This document shows, in pieces, positions 22,545 through 35,300 of a stretch of 64,000 nt of DNA. The stretch lies in the NCBI GenBank assembly GCA_003952965.2, contig CM025855.1:15804286-15868285 (forward strand), given 5' to 3'. Under the pieces are notes generated by a model, which was not told the DNA's origin, did no database searches, and saw nothing but the letters and a program-made list of their open reading frames with translations. This stretch comes from Morella rubra. Taxonomy: Eukaryota > Streptophyta > Magnoliopsida > Fagales > Myricaceae. Within the stretch, counting starts at the first letter, position 1; every line of letters starts with the position of its first letter. The position numbers and the translations under genes were made by a program.

Positions 22545-25500
22545 TTAATCAGAATCTGATTCTTGCACGTTATCGCCCGATGCCTCATCCTCAGTAGAGT
22601 CGCTATCACTTTCGAACGAATCTTCGTCCCCACTTTCTTCGGTATTCTCTTCAATTTCTGCTTCATCCCCCTCTGAAACATCATTACTATCTATACGTTT
22701 TTTTTTCCGCCGATCAATTGCCTCAGAAGCTTGGATAACGTTTGGCGTAACGTCATCCCTCCGTAGTGGATTAAGGTTAAACTGTCGGAAGTCTATAAAC
22801 AAGTCAATGGCATCGTCCTCTTGATACGCTTCATTCGCGATGGCTGCTCCCGATTCAATGTTTACATCAACTTCACCATCCGGATCCAGGCCGGGAATGT
22901 CATATGCATTTCTACACGACAACTTCTGCACGACTCGCCATGTAGGTCCATGCAGATTATCAACTAGATAAAACACTTGACTTGCTTGATTAGCCAAAAC
23001 AAATGGATCTTCTAAGTACCACAGTCGGGAAGTGTTTATGCTCTTAAAGTTCTCGTCGATACGAATTCCACGGTGATCTCCGACGTCCCACCAATCACAC
23101 AAATTAAACAAATATACAAAGTATTTCCGGCAGCATATTGCATGCATAAATGTCTAAGCCTTCCGTAAAATTCTATTAAGTTGATTTCCCTATGTGATCC
23201 CGGTACTAGTCATTGTTCTGCGTTCCTCCGTTGATGTTGTATGCTACATCATCCGCAGAACACATCAAGCTCGCATCACTCCCAAGAATGTGCCGTGAAT
23301 ACAATGGATCTTGAACGAATTTTTGAACCTACAAAAAATAATTATAGGAGTTAAAATGGGTTTAATTGAATGAATTCCTATACATTTTACGCCCTAAGAA
23401 CCAATCCGGAAATTGTTCCTCATGCATACGAGAAATGTTACCAACTCCTTGCGCGCGAAGTTCGTCCATGTGTTCACTGTAATGATAAGGTTAATCAACG
23501 ACTGTATATTATAGAAAACCTATGAAATTTTATTTTACTTACTCTAAGTAGTTGCTGATGCCTTTGCAATTGTTCAGCACAAACCACCGAGCTTTCTTGA
23601 ACTCTGTTCGGTCTATGTCATGTCCTTTTCCAGCCCCTAGCAATCTAATTCTCTGAGTGAACACATCCAATGACCTTTCTGGTATCTCGGGATCGCCGTC
23701 AGAATCGTAGTTTCGATCTCTGCGATTAAACACTGTTTCGACCCCTCGGAGGTATTGGGAACAAAATGTCGAACACTCATTCTCAATATACGCTTCTGCA
23801 ATCGACCCTTCGGGACGAGACTTATTTTTCACATTCCGTTTCGAGCGACCCATCAACCGTTCAACTGGATACATCCATCTGTATTGTACTGGTCCAGCAA
23901 GCATTGCTTCGCGCGGTAAGTGGACCGCCAAATGCATCATTATGTAAAAAAAGCGGGTGGAAAAATCATTTCCAACTTGCATAAAATTATCCCGATATCT
24001 TCTGACATCCTCTGCAATACAGAAATCTTCAACGTACGAGAACACAACTCTCGAAAAAAAAAACATAATTCAGTCACTGCGCCACACACGTCTTCCTTCA
24101 ACAACCCTCGGATCATCACTGGAAGAACCCTCTGCAAGAACACATGACAATCATGACTTTTCATTCCAGAAACCTTCAACTCATCTAGATTCACACAACG
24201 TGAAATCTCAGCTGCATAACCATCGGGGAACCTCACATCTTTTAACCACTCACAGGCCCTCCTTCGCTCTTCCCGAATTAAAGTATACACCGCTTGAGGC
24301 ATCAATTCAACCCGACCGTCATGCACCAAGTGCAAGTCTTTTTTGACCCCCATTTCAGCTAAATCTCTACGTGCACCCGCTGAATCTCTGGTCTTGAACT
24401 CGATATTCATCACCGTCCCAATCACGTTGTCACATATGTTCTTCTCGATGTGCATCACGTCCAAGTTATGCCGTAACCCTAATGTACTCCAATACGGCAG
24501 TTGGAAAAATATGCTCTTCTTCGTCCAATTCAAACGTTCCGACGATTGTTTCTTCTTTCCCCTATTCTTCCCTGACGCTTTACCAAAGATAGTCTCCCCG
24601 ACATGCGTCAATTGTTCCAATATGTCCTCACCAGTTAACTCCTCAGGCGGAAGTCTATGTTCTTCTTTCCCATCGAACGTATCCACATCATATCTCCATG
24701 CATGCCCCGGTGTCAAATATCTCCTATGACCCATATAACACATTCTTCTCCCGTGCTTCAACCACTTATAGTCAGTGTCTAAATTACACGTTGGACATGC
24801 CAACTTCCCTTTGGTACTCCATCCAGATAAATTGGCATATGCTGGAAAATCATTTATGGTCCACATCAAAGCTGCATGCATCTTAAATGTCGTCCCATCT
24901 GAAGCGTCATGTGTCTCAACTCCATCTTCCCATAGTTGTTTCAACTCTTCCACTAAGGGTCGAAGATATACATCATATCATTTCCCGGTGACTTTCGACC
25001 CGGAATCAGAAGAGTCATTAGTGAAAATGGGACCTTCATACACCTCCATGGGGGTAAATTATATGGAAACACAACGACCGGCCAAATACTGTACGCATTG
25101 CTCATGTTTCCGAACGGATTAAACCCGTCAGAAGCAAGACCAAGGCGGACGTTGCGGGCATCTTGAGCAAACCAATCGTGGTCCTTATCAAAATTCTTCC
25201 AAACCAATGAATCTGCAGGATGCCTCAAACTCTCCCCATCATCGACCCGTTTTTCCTTATGCCATCTCATGTCAATTGCTACATCTTTTGTGGTAAACAA
25301 ACGTTTAAGTCTAGGGATTAAAGGGAAATGACGCAACACTTTTCTGGGAATTCGATTGCGCAAATCATTTTCGAATTTCCACCGGGACACCCCACATATC
25401 GGACATCTGTCTAACTCACTGTTTTCCTTCCAAAACAACACACAATCATTCTGACATGCATGGATTTTATCATAACTAAACCCAAGATCCTTTCGCAATT

Positions 25501-25880
25501 GTTTCGCCTCGTAATACGATCCCGGTAACGTCTCCCCCTCTGGCAATGCCTCCTTAATCAACTTGTAATACCATATCAAATGCCTTAACCGACAACTTAT
25601 TCTCCGACTTCACATGCAACAACCGGACCGTAAATGACAACTTACTAAACTTGGTACATCCAGGATACAATTCATGTTCTGCCTCTTCCCATAATTTATT
25701 AAGTGGTGTCGAAGCCTTCGGTCCCCAAGTGGGGGTTTCCTTAATATTAGGGTTCTCCGTTTCAACCCTTGCCGCCCCACCATCTAATCCGGCACGAACA
25801 TCGGTTAACATTTCCTCCATTCTATCAGAGTTATCTCCCTCTAAATCATCATCACTATATGGTAAGCTCGCATTGCTCAC
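22545..25880 (-). pseudogene. CACTA TNP2-type transposase, several frameshifts
   Basis: Minus strand. 25880-25554: ELYPGCTKFSKLSFTVRLLH entry. 25579-24953: SYYEAKQLRKDLGFSYDKIH, IHACQNDCVLFWKE, CPICG zinc pair, RHFPLIPRLKRLF. 24953-23940: FPAYANLSGWSTKGKLACP, LDVMHIEKNICDN, SHDCHVFLQRVLP. 24066-23539: VHLPREAMLAGPVQYRWMYP (DUF4218-like). An intron leads to a small exon at about 23479-23385 (EQFPDWF). The last part (23147-22545) is DUF4216-like (CDWWDVGDHRGIRIDE) with an acidic tail. Breaks: +1 near 25570, -1 near 24976, -1 in an A-run at 23946-23952, and stops at 23140-23230. The usual N-terminal transposase-associated domain is missing, since the subterminal array begins right at 25885. Confidence 0.85.
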
Positions 25881-25884
25881 TAAA

Positions 25885-26710
25885 GCATCGATCGCTCCGT
25901 ACCAAATTCAGCGATCAACCGATCGATCATTGAACCTAGCACTTACAAAGCGATCGATCGTTAAGGGAACAAATACACACAGACATTACAAAACCCCAAA
26001 ACAGGCCCAAAATCACCCAAAATTGATCCCAAAACAATCCTAAACTCTTAAAACATACATCAACAATAAAATAAATATATTTTACGGACCTAAATGGATG
26101 ATATAGCAAATTAGAAAACGTAAACTAAAAATTCGCTAGTGAACAACCGCTTAATATTGCTTAAAAAATAATATAAGTACGTACATTTGACGTAGAAGAC
26201 AATGAAGGATGATTCCATGCACTTTGGAAGACAATGCAGCACGAAATGGCTCCTTGCACTTTGAGAGGATTCGAGAGATTTTGTGGAGAGATAACCGGTA
26301 AAAATGACTTCGGCGGTTTCATATAATCGTTCGTGCCGATCGATCGGTAGTTAAGTGATGATCGATTGCTATGTTTTAACACGTGGCGTCTTTCCATTCG
26401 TTAAAACTACGATCGATCGCCAACCTGTCATTGAACGACGATTCAAAAAAGTGACGGTTACGCATACTGATCGATCGGCATATCATTCCGATGATCGACC
26501 TTTCATATTTGCAGACGGTTACTATACCGATCCATCGGTTCATATGAACAATCGATCGGTTTTCAAAGCCACGTGGTTATTAATAAACGATCGATCGGTT
26601 TGAGTGATGATGTAAATTCGTTGCCTAAACTCTTTGCATGTAGTGACGGAGCATTTCGTCACAAAATTAACGATTGATCGGTGTGACCGATCGATCGGTG
26701 TGTGACGAAA
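25885..26710. repeat. right subterminal array of CGATCGATCG-type motifs
   Basis: Counterpart of 20025-20520. Units such as CGATCGATCGT, CGATCGATCGGTAG and CGATCGGT are scattered in both orientations, in three clusters (25885-25965, 26335-26420, 26470-26710). AT-rich DNA lies between them. The array starts right at the 5' end of the transposase reading frame. Confidence 0.75.
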
Positions 26711-27105
26711 CTTTTCGTCACCAAAAAAATTAACTTTTAGTGACAATAATTTTATTTCATCACAAATAAAACCTTTAGTGATGAAATTGCTGACGAAAAG
26801 TAGTTTCGTCATGAAAAAACTTTCTTTGCGACGAAAATAGCATTTTTCACTAAAAATTAGCTTTTAGTGACGAAATTCAATTCGTCACCGAGAATTTCGT
26901 CACTAAAAGTCAATTTTCTAGTGATGCCTCTTGATTTCTTTATAAGAGTACCTAATTGGCCTGAGGTTATCGTGGCTTTGCAGAGATTCTTCAATAGCAT
27001 CATACATTGAGAAATGCCTCCTACGCCATTTATATATTATATCAACAATACAAGGACACATGGAAGGCCAAATACAATTTTTACTGCGAACTGTGCTCCT
27101 CTGCA

Positions 27106-28690
27106 GGAATATAATTAATCATTAGAACAACAGAAAGACAAATATTATTTTGTTTGCAGCACTGTAGGCATTATTTTTAGTTGAATTTGTCAGTGTGCGT
27201 AGGACACAACTAACTAATCGGTGTCTTTGTCTTTTCCAAGCAGAAATCTTTATGTTTCAGTCTTTTTACGCTTCACAAATTAAGAAACCATTTTACAGTA
27301 CAAAAGAACGTAAATATCATCATCGCAGAGATTCGAGTTCTTACAAATGGCCAGTGCTGCGATGAAAGCAATATTTATTGAATCTGCGAAAGAAAAATTT
27401 GAAGAAAGTTAATTCAATACTCAAGAAAGTATATATTGAACTAATTTCAAGTTTTTATTTTTTTTCAAAAACATAATTATATTGTGACTCCTAACCACTT
27501 TTAAAGAATAAATATATATCCACAATGTGACTTTTCTTTCTCCCTTTCTTTTAAAATTGTGTAGGATTTTTTTTTTAAAAAAATGTGTGCTCATTTTATC
27601 TATTTTTTGACAACCTTTATTAATAACTTTAACTTTACATAAACATTGGCTGTCCACGTGGTTTTTGCAGGTCACTTGTCATTCAGTACTTCTATTTCAG
27701 ATTCTGTACTATTCCTGAGAAACAGTGAGATAGAAACCTTACGTTCGATTAGCACAATACGGCTCCTGCCAGCTGGTTGATCAACGAAAAAGAAAAAAAC
27801 AACATTAGCCTTGAGAATCTTTTAATGCAAATAAATATATTATAACCCATAATATAAAAAACACCAGCCCTGCATGCCTGTAGGATATTATTACAATATC
27901 AATAATCCTTAGCATAAAATTATATTTTTTATTCTGCTCTCTTGCTGTGCGGTTATTTCTCTTCTCTTACTTGTCCTAGGAAAAAAAAATTCTATTTCGA
28001 ATTCTGTATTATCCCTGAGCAGCTCTTTAGAAAAAGAAACCTTACAACGATATTGGAATAGCGAAGTACCAAACCCAATCCATCTGGATGATCAAAGAAA
28101 AAGAAAAAACAACATTAGCTAGCCTTGAGAAACTTTAACGCAAATAAATGAATTATAACCCATAATATACAATACACCACCCCTGCATGCGTATCCGACA
28201 TTATTACAATATCAATAATCCTTGGGATACAATTAATAAAAAAAAGTTTATGATAGCAAAGATAAAAAGAATTGCAAATATTCAGAAATATGGAAAAAAA
28301 TGTAAAAAACAAAATAACTGTTCACCGTATTGTATAATATAATTTAGAAAAAAAAAAGGATTGCGTAGGCATTTGATCCTTAGGTTTTGACTTGTTTTAA
28401 CAAATAGTTCTTCGATTTTTAAATTAATCATAAAGGATTTTGAGTTTGTAATTTTTATCAAACATGTCTTTTTTGTTAAGCTTTTATCTATAAAATTAAT
28501 AATTCACATCTCAATTCTAATCACGAGTTGATACATTGTCACCTAGAACTGAAATTATTTGATTTTTATTTTTTTTCATAATTTTTTTCTAATTTTGTTT
28601 AAAGAGGTTAAAATCTCAAAACGGGTAGTTAACCCAAAAAAAAAAAAAAAGCATTATTGTATATGAATTATAATTAAATTGGATGGTTGC
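27106..28690. repeat. LRK10L intron remnant containing a duplicated segment
   Basis: 27106-27420 matches the region upstream of the kinase exon in paralogues. Two related blocks (about 27720-27915 and 28020-28330) both match intron sequence at 10.74-11.01 kb (shared ACAACATTAGC, TATAACCCATAATATA, CCCTGCATGC, TTACAATATCAAT). The intron segment is therefore duplicated in this copy. The mini-exon position near 27350 is degenerate. Confidence 0.6.
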
Positions 28691-29399
28691 ATTGTTTCTT
28701 AACTCACCGAAGCACCGGCAATAAACTGCGTTGTCGGCGAAATTTGTGCCGCAATAAATATATCTTCTAATAAAACCAAATAAATGTAGAACTTACCGAC
28801 AGTGGTGTCAACACACCTCAGCACGGAGGGAACATCCAATAGCAGGTCTCCAACATGTCTACCTGGACACGAAGGTGACCTCACACCAGCTTCTTAATTG
28901 TTTTTTCGTCGTTGTGTTATTTGGCCATTAACAAAATGTTTGACTATTTTTTTTCTTCTTCTTCTTCTTCCAGTTATTAATATTAATTTTCGAATTAAAG
29001 AATTGCTTATGGCTGCTTTGCTCAATTGTGACCCAAGATAAGCTGGCTAAAGAAATAAACAAATAATCGAAGTACCAAAATTGCCCCTGACTTTTGAAGA
29101 TAACCCCCCACACGCCATCCCCGAGTGAAAGTTGTTATTGTGCCAGATTTTGTGGCCAAATTTTTTCCTGGAAAGTTGTTGACCAATTCCTATTGCTTGC
29201 ATTTGTGCACTGGGCAATTGTTTCTCTCTCTCTTTCTCTTTCTTACCAATATTTTCTTACCTTTCATATAAAAGTAAAATCATCCATCAATTATCTGAAA
29301 AATAATAATATATATGTAAGATAATAAAATAATGAGAGAGCTCAGAACTAATTTATCTCCACAACAAAAGACATTAGGTATTATGATAAAAAATAATAT
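28691..29399. other. end of kinase-copy homology, then unannotated DNA
   Basis: 28700-28730 still resembles the donor end of exon 1 (CTCACCGAAGCACCGGC against CTCACAGGTGCACCGGC), then similarity to exon 1 is lost. A minus-strand frame at 28884-28699 is open but matches nothing I know. A (CT)n tract lies at 29223-29245. No gene supported. Confidence 0.4.
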
Positions 29400-32300
29400 T
29401 CATCTTTCTGATTAGATACCCTTTTTAGCATCACAAACAAATAATAACCTACATCCAATCAAAAAACTAATAATACTCATAAACAAAACCTAGGATACTC
29501 ACTAGTAAATTAAATCGACAAGAAAAGCAAAAATATTAAGGAAACTACACTATAATACACAAAATGTAAGTGGTTAAATCTTATTATCTACAGTCCATCT
29601 CATGCAATTGTTTATATATATTCCCAACATACCTAAACAAAAACAAACTTCAAATAATTTATAAATGAAGCAATCTTAAAAGGGCATGCCACCTCACCAT
29701 CTAATATAGTAATTTAGAATTTACTTTAATGAACAACTAATAAACTTCGATTAAAATTGTCAACACTTCACTCTCAGAACGCATTAGGATTAAAATGACC
29801 CCTTGATCTCACTATGACTAGCTCCACAACTTCACCGTTGTTTCTAGACATTCCATACAACCCTTAGGCACAAATTATAAAATTAGACGTAGCTTATACC
29901 CGAAGGACCATCAAACAACTCATTAGATCCTCTACCCTTAAAAACTTTGTCAACCAAATCTTACTCTTCAAAAGCCAACGGTCCATCACACGAAATAAAA
30001 AGGTGATATAGATCTCGAACCACTCACGTTGCCAACGGCCTCCAGTAAAATATCCGTTGCATAATTTCTTTGTCATCTACATTAACCAAATAACCTAAAG
30101 AAACATAATCATGCCAATCTATGAGCTCATACCGATCGAGAGATCCAAAAACGTCCTAACTAAGATTAAGCATAAAAAAAAAGAAGCGAAAAGCGATTCA
30201 CGAACAGATTATAATAACGCCGTGGATTCGCACCAACGAAGGCGCGAATTTCGAACAGTGTGCAAGCATATAGCGCCTCCGGAATTTAAGCACGGTTTTA
30301 GCAACCTCTTCGAAAAACTACTAAATATGTAAATAGCCGTTGAACAATATATACCATTTACAAGACGACATCAGCAACATCTTACAGTTACATTCGAAAC
30401 ATTTGTCCAATTCCACATTTTGTGAGAGTGTATAATTCTAAACCTCTTTATATCAACACTCACATTGCTTTTGCTAACGCACTTCACCATCAACCCCTCA
30501 GATCTACTCCTTACCAATACACTTCACGTTAAATTCCCATCTGAATCTTTCTCTTATATCGTATATTACACTATACTTTTTCCTTTTTCTTACCTTCATC
30601 CTATTCATGAAGCCAAAATTCTCTGTACATGCCACGCCTAGATGTGAAATTCATTCTTCAATGGTAAACTTACTATTATTATTCTAAATCACCGGCCTTA
30701 CACTAATTATTCAACTTATCCAGTACGCACTATTCCTACATATATTCAACAGTTGCACATGAGCACTTCCTTACAATAATCTCTAAACACCCAATTTACT
30801 ATTAAACGATAATAAAAAATTTGAAATCACTTACTCTCTATTTCTAAACTCCTGGCTTGATTTTAAATAGTGATAAATCCAATTTCGTCCATCTATTCCT
30901 CCCTACCTGAACCAACAACGCATTCTCATTGAGATACGTGAATGATTCCTCTAATACTTGTCTAACTTACAACATTTAACTTACTAACATTGTCTCATAA
31001 ATAATCCAATGTTTTCGTCTCTTATCCATTCGAATACATATCATATCATTTCTACATATCTTCATCGTTATGCTTTCCCACTAGGTTTTGTAGGCAGAGT
31101 GCTTGATCATAGACCAGCGACCAATAAGTCCAGGATGAGGCCACAACGAGATTTATTAGAGCACAGGCTCTTACTCCCGCACTCAAACCACATGGTAACT
31201 CAGGTTTCTAAAAGTGTCCAGCACTGGAGATCAACTTCCCATTAACTCCATCCACAAAATTATACTGAAACAGTCCGCATCAAACTCATGTCATCTTAAA
31301 TGTGTTCCCAATCTAAGCATCATGTCTCAAGCACTGAGTTTTGAGCCCCCGGATATATTACTTCTTGCAGTCATCCCTATAATTCCACCAATCCCGTAAA
31401 TGATATTTTTACAGAGCGAGACTCCAATTGCCAGTACTTACAATTATGTCCTATTCCCAGTATCAAAAATAATCCTTACGTATTGGCGGCCAAAAGACCG
31501 TCAGGACACAACACCAAATAGAGGAAAATAAATTACATGGTGAGATATATATCTGAAAGTACTACTCAACAATATGCGCATGCTCATGGTATGCACGATA
31601 ATAGACCACTAAGATACCAAAATAAAAAAGAAGCCCCTAGAGGGATCCGATGGGCAGTTTCAAAACTTCCTAGGAGCAAACCAAACAATGTCACGTGACT
31701 TCAACTCTTCTAAACCAATGAATGCACATTCAATACCCCCCAATCGCGAGACAAACCCTTTTCCCGGCCTTATCTGCATCTCATTATAACACACTTTTAA
31801 AAAAAATATTTAGTCAGATAAAGAAAGTATCAAACCACTTCTGATTCGGATAATGGATTCAGATCAATCTATCCAATCTCCCACTGAACACTCAGCGCAA
31901 GCGATAGCACACATCATGACCCGTGTCGATAAACTCAATTTCCAATATTTTCCTTACGCATAGAGATCAGGCTACACTGAATCCTATGGACGACATCATA
32001 TCTATCACACTAAGCATCCGCAACCAGCCCGGTCTCCCAACACCTATGACGAATTCTCTATCAATCCCGATCTTTATTTCAATGAGAATCTACGTCCCTC
32101 TTTTCGGCAACCCCCTTCATTAAACTTAATATGGAGACTCAGAGACTGGCAGACACCAGCGGTAAACCGAAATGTTTTATGTCTCACGGGATGACCTAAG
32201 AGTCCACCCGAGTACCTTACAAGTACCTGACTTATTCCCTCATGATCTATATCAATCTTATCTAAATATGTTCTACATATGCTCTCCAGTAAATAAACAA

Positions 32301-35300
32301 CTCCAATCGTGGTGTCGCATTAACTTACCCAACTTACATATCTAAGTCCCATCCTATTTTTTAAACTCCTCAAAACACCCTTACTGCTTGCATCTCTGTC
32401 TCACTCTAATGAGCGCATAATTTAATGATACTGAATATCCAGTCAAGTGTTAAACTATTTCTCTTACACCATCCTAATAGAGTTGAACGATTCTCATAAA
32501 CGGTGCGTCACTCAAAGTACTTCAAACTCGCACAGACACTAACTCAGATTTAAGCAGTTTGAAAAACCCTCCCCACGAAAATACCTTAATCAAGTATAGA
32601 CTAACTTTATGACACCTTCAGAACCCTCTAATTGTATAAATACTCTCCACTTTTATCTAACACTTAAACACTAAACAGTTTCCTGCACTCCCGACACAAC
32701 ATCTATCTGACCTCCGAGCGGTCACCAAAAACAGCTCGTCAGACTCAGAACGATAGCCCAAGTACGACGAAACTTTTCACCCCAGCGAAACTTCATTTTC
32801 GGTTCACAATCTACATTCATGCTATCCCACTACTAAAGAAACAGACTATCTACTCACACTTAAAACTACTCAGAATAACAAGACCATCTCTAGAAAGACA
32901 AGTAAATTCAGGATGACTTACATAAGAAAAAGAGGGAATAATGACCCGTCTAGAAACACCACTGGAAGAGCAAACACTATTTTAGACCCTACAATAGTGA
33001 ATATTAAGTAACGATAAGAGGAACAAGGAACTAAAAATCAGATGGAATAGATTCTCACATGCCAGAAATTCGCTATTAAGAAGAAAGTGAAAACGGCTAT
33101 TCGGCCTGTACCTTTTCGTTCCCATCAGCTTTTGTCTTTTCTTTTCCTAACATAGTGTCTTGCTATTTAGTGTTTAATCTTCAAGAAAGCAGTGCACATC
33201 AAACACTGACCCCCCAAATCCCCAAACACGCAAGGGTGTAGAGTTCATGTGCCTTAAATTAAGGGTATTGGGTTGTTCGCAGAAATGTCCTATCATCAAA
33301 ACAGTGACTTTTAGTCTATGAGAATGAGCGATACGAAAAGACATATACCAATTAACCCCATTAGATGTTTTCACTTAACCTCTGATATATAAAAACCAAA
33401 AAACATTAGATAGCTTATGAAATAAATAGGGAGCACAAAGACCTTTCTGAGGAAGCTGATACACCACTAGCGAGGGACCAGATTCGACTTTGAAGAGATT
33501 AACGAGTATCGCTATATGTATGCTCGGGAAGGTTTTGTTCCAACCGAAAATGACCCACGAACTAAAGACTCTATTATCTTGTGTCAATCACAATCATAAT
33601 ATATGTTCATCCGAGAGAGAAAGAAAGTTATTTTCATATTATCCCCCTATTACATGCCGGGAAGAGGCTAGTATCCTTATATACAGCCTTAAAAAAGAGA
33701 TTCTTACTAATAGCCGGGAATGAAGTCTCGAATATAAAATTAACATGCACACCCGAAAACAAACAAAAAGATTTTGTTTTGAAATAGACCACAGACGAAA
33801 AAACTATTCAATATTTTCTTCCATATCACGCCACCAAAGGGAAACTCTTGATTTTACATATTATTACTATACTGCGAGAAAGCACTTCTATACTAATACC
33901 AAACGATTAAATGAAACTTATTAATTATATCTTTATATCACTTCGAGAAACTTAAGATTTTTTAATCTAATTCCCACTGGGCTGAAATTTAACTGAGACA
34001 CTATATTAATTCTATAGTCGCGATCGAGGCAGACTTTTCAGTATAAAATATGCTCATTGCGAACGCATTTCTTCATTTGAATACAACATAACAAAAGCCA
34101 CCATAAATCATTAGGTTTTTCTGGAATAGCCGGTCCATTGTAGTATTAAACATAATAATATAAATAATAAACAACAATACCAGACCATATAAGTTTTGGA
34201 ACTTGCGATCCTATTACACGGCATAATATATCAACAAACATACTTCATTGATAACATACCAAAACAAAGTCGCATGCAAAACCCTCCTACCACCACATCT
34301 CTTCTACAAAGAAATCTCGACACTCACCAAAATACTTAAACCCGAACACCAGAGTCTCCATTCCACCAACCCCATTATCAAACCTCATGAAATGAAAATA
34401 AACAAAATAAATAGATCAAATATCTATTATAATGACAGATGAGACCTAAGCACTAATAATACAAAAGATATTGCTAGATTTCTAAGGTTGACTATATAAT
34501 CCAAACCAAATAATGTATCGTTGCATCATTTGAAAAAAACTATTAGGAAATCTAGTAGATGAACCCAATTTTAACACGAATATTCAACAACATGACAAAG
34601 CAAATAACTAGAACCAAATCCATCGACTCGAACAAATCCTTCCAATCTCATATTCATACATCTTTATGGGCCTCTAGGAGAATATTCAATATCGCACTGA
34701 ATATAAAGAGAAACAAATGGAAATAGATTAATCGAAACCCCCACTATTCCGTAGAAATCATGCTAGGGTAACAGCGTCTTACAAGCACCGAGAAAGACCG
34801 TGAACTGAGTACCCAAAACTTTGAACACAAAATACCCATGGATAGTGCACAGCAACACTTCCACTGAATAGACTCCTCGTGGATTCCTATCTTTGGCGTG
34901 AAATTTATTTGCACTATACCGACCATGACTTCATTTACAGACATGGGTTTCATGGTTACTCACAGCCCGACAGAAAACAGGCGCCGACAAGTTCAGCTAA
35001 GTAGCAGGAGCAGGACGCACAACCACCAGAAACTCTGAGACGACCGTGGCAGCGAAATCCCACTGATAAGGAACAGAAGATCTGAAACCACCGAACACCT
35101 GCCATGAAAGTGATTCAGAAAAGAAAGAAAGAAAGATAAGAAAGCACAAGAAAAGAAAAAGACAAGTGAAATAATCACAGCGATTAGACAAAATACGAAC
35201 ATTCTACTACTGCCACATCATACCACAATTACAACAATTTTACTAGCTCTAAGTTTAACTAATGATTATGACACTACTTAAGTTCTCATATATCTCTTAC

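Larger units (their letters stand above)
19822..26926 (-). mobile_element. CACTA (En/Spm-like) transposon, two-gene, 7.1 kb
   Basis: Left end CACTACAAAAAAATTG. The right end, reversed, is CACTAGAAAATTG, and both continue as ACTTTTAGTGAC. Flanks are CCT on each side (19819-19821 and 26927-26929). Removing the element with one CCT rebuilds the kinase sequence GGTCATCCTCTTGATTTC exactly in register with paralogues. Subterminal arrays rich in CGATCGATCG lie inside both ends. Between them, both on the minus strand, are a TNP2-type transposase gene and then a TNPA/Transposase_24-type gene, the classical En/Spm arrangement. Both genes carry frameshifts, so the copy looks non-autonomous as read. Confidence 0.9.
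18865..27105 (-). pseudogene. LRK10L kinase exon split by a CACTA transposon
   Basis: The kinase exon is present in two parts. 26927-27105 carries the acceptor side, membrane span and YSY entry. 18865-19821 carries the rest of the N-lobe and the C-lobe to the natural end. Between them lies the CACTA element. Recognisable motifs: [29 protein letters not shown] with GPK in place of APE, and SYRPSMHKVV. There are also stops (TAG near 19137, TAG near 19550) and frame breaks in the N-lobe, so the gene was or became dead apart from the insertion. Downstream (27.1-28.7 kb) the paralogous intron is still recognisable. Confidence 0.85.

Noticed and set aside
23957-25122. Plus-strand frames of 115-129 codons
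   Set aside because: Shadows opposite the TNP2 transposase. No recognisable domains.
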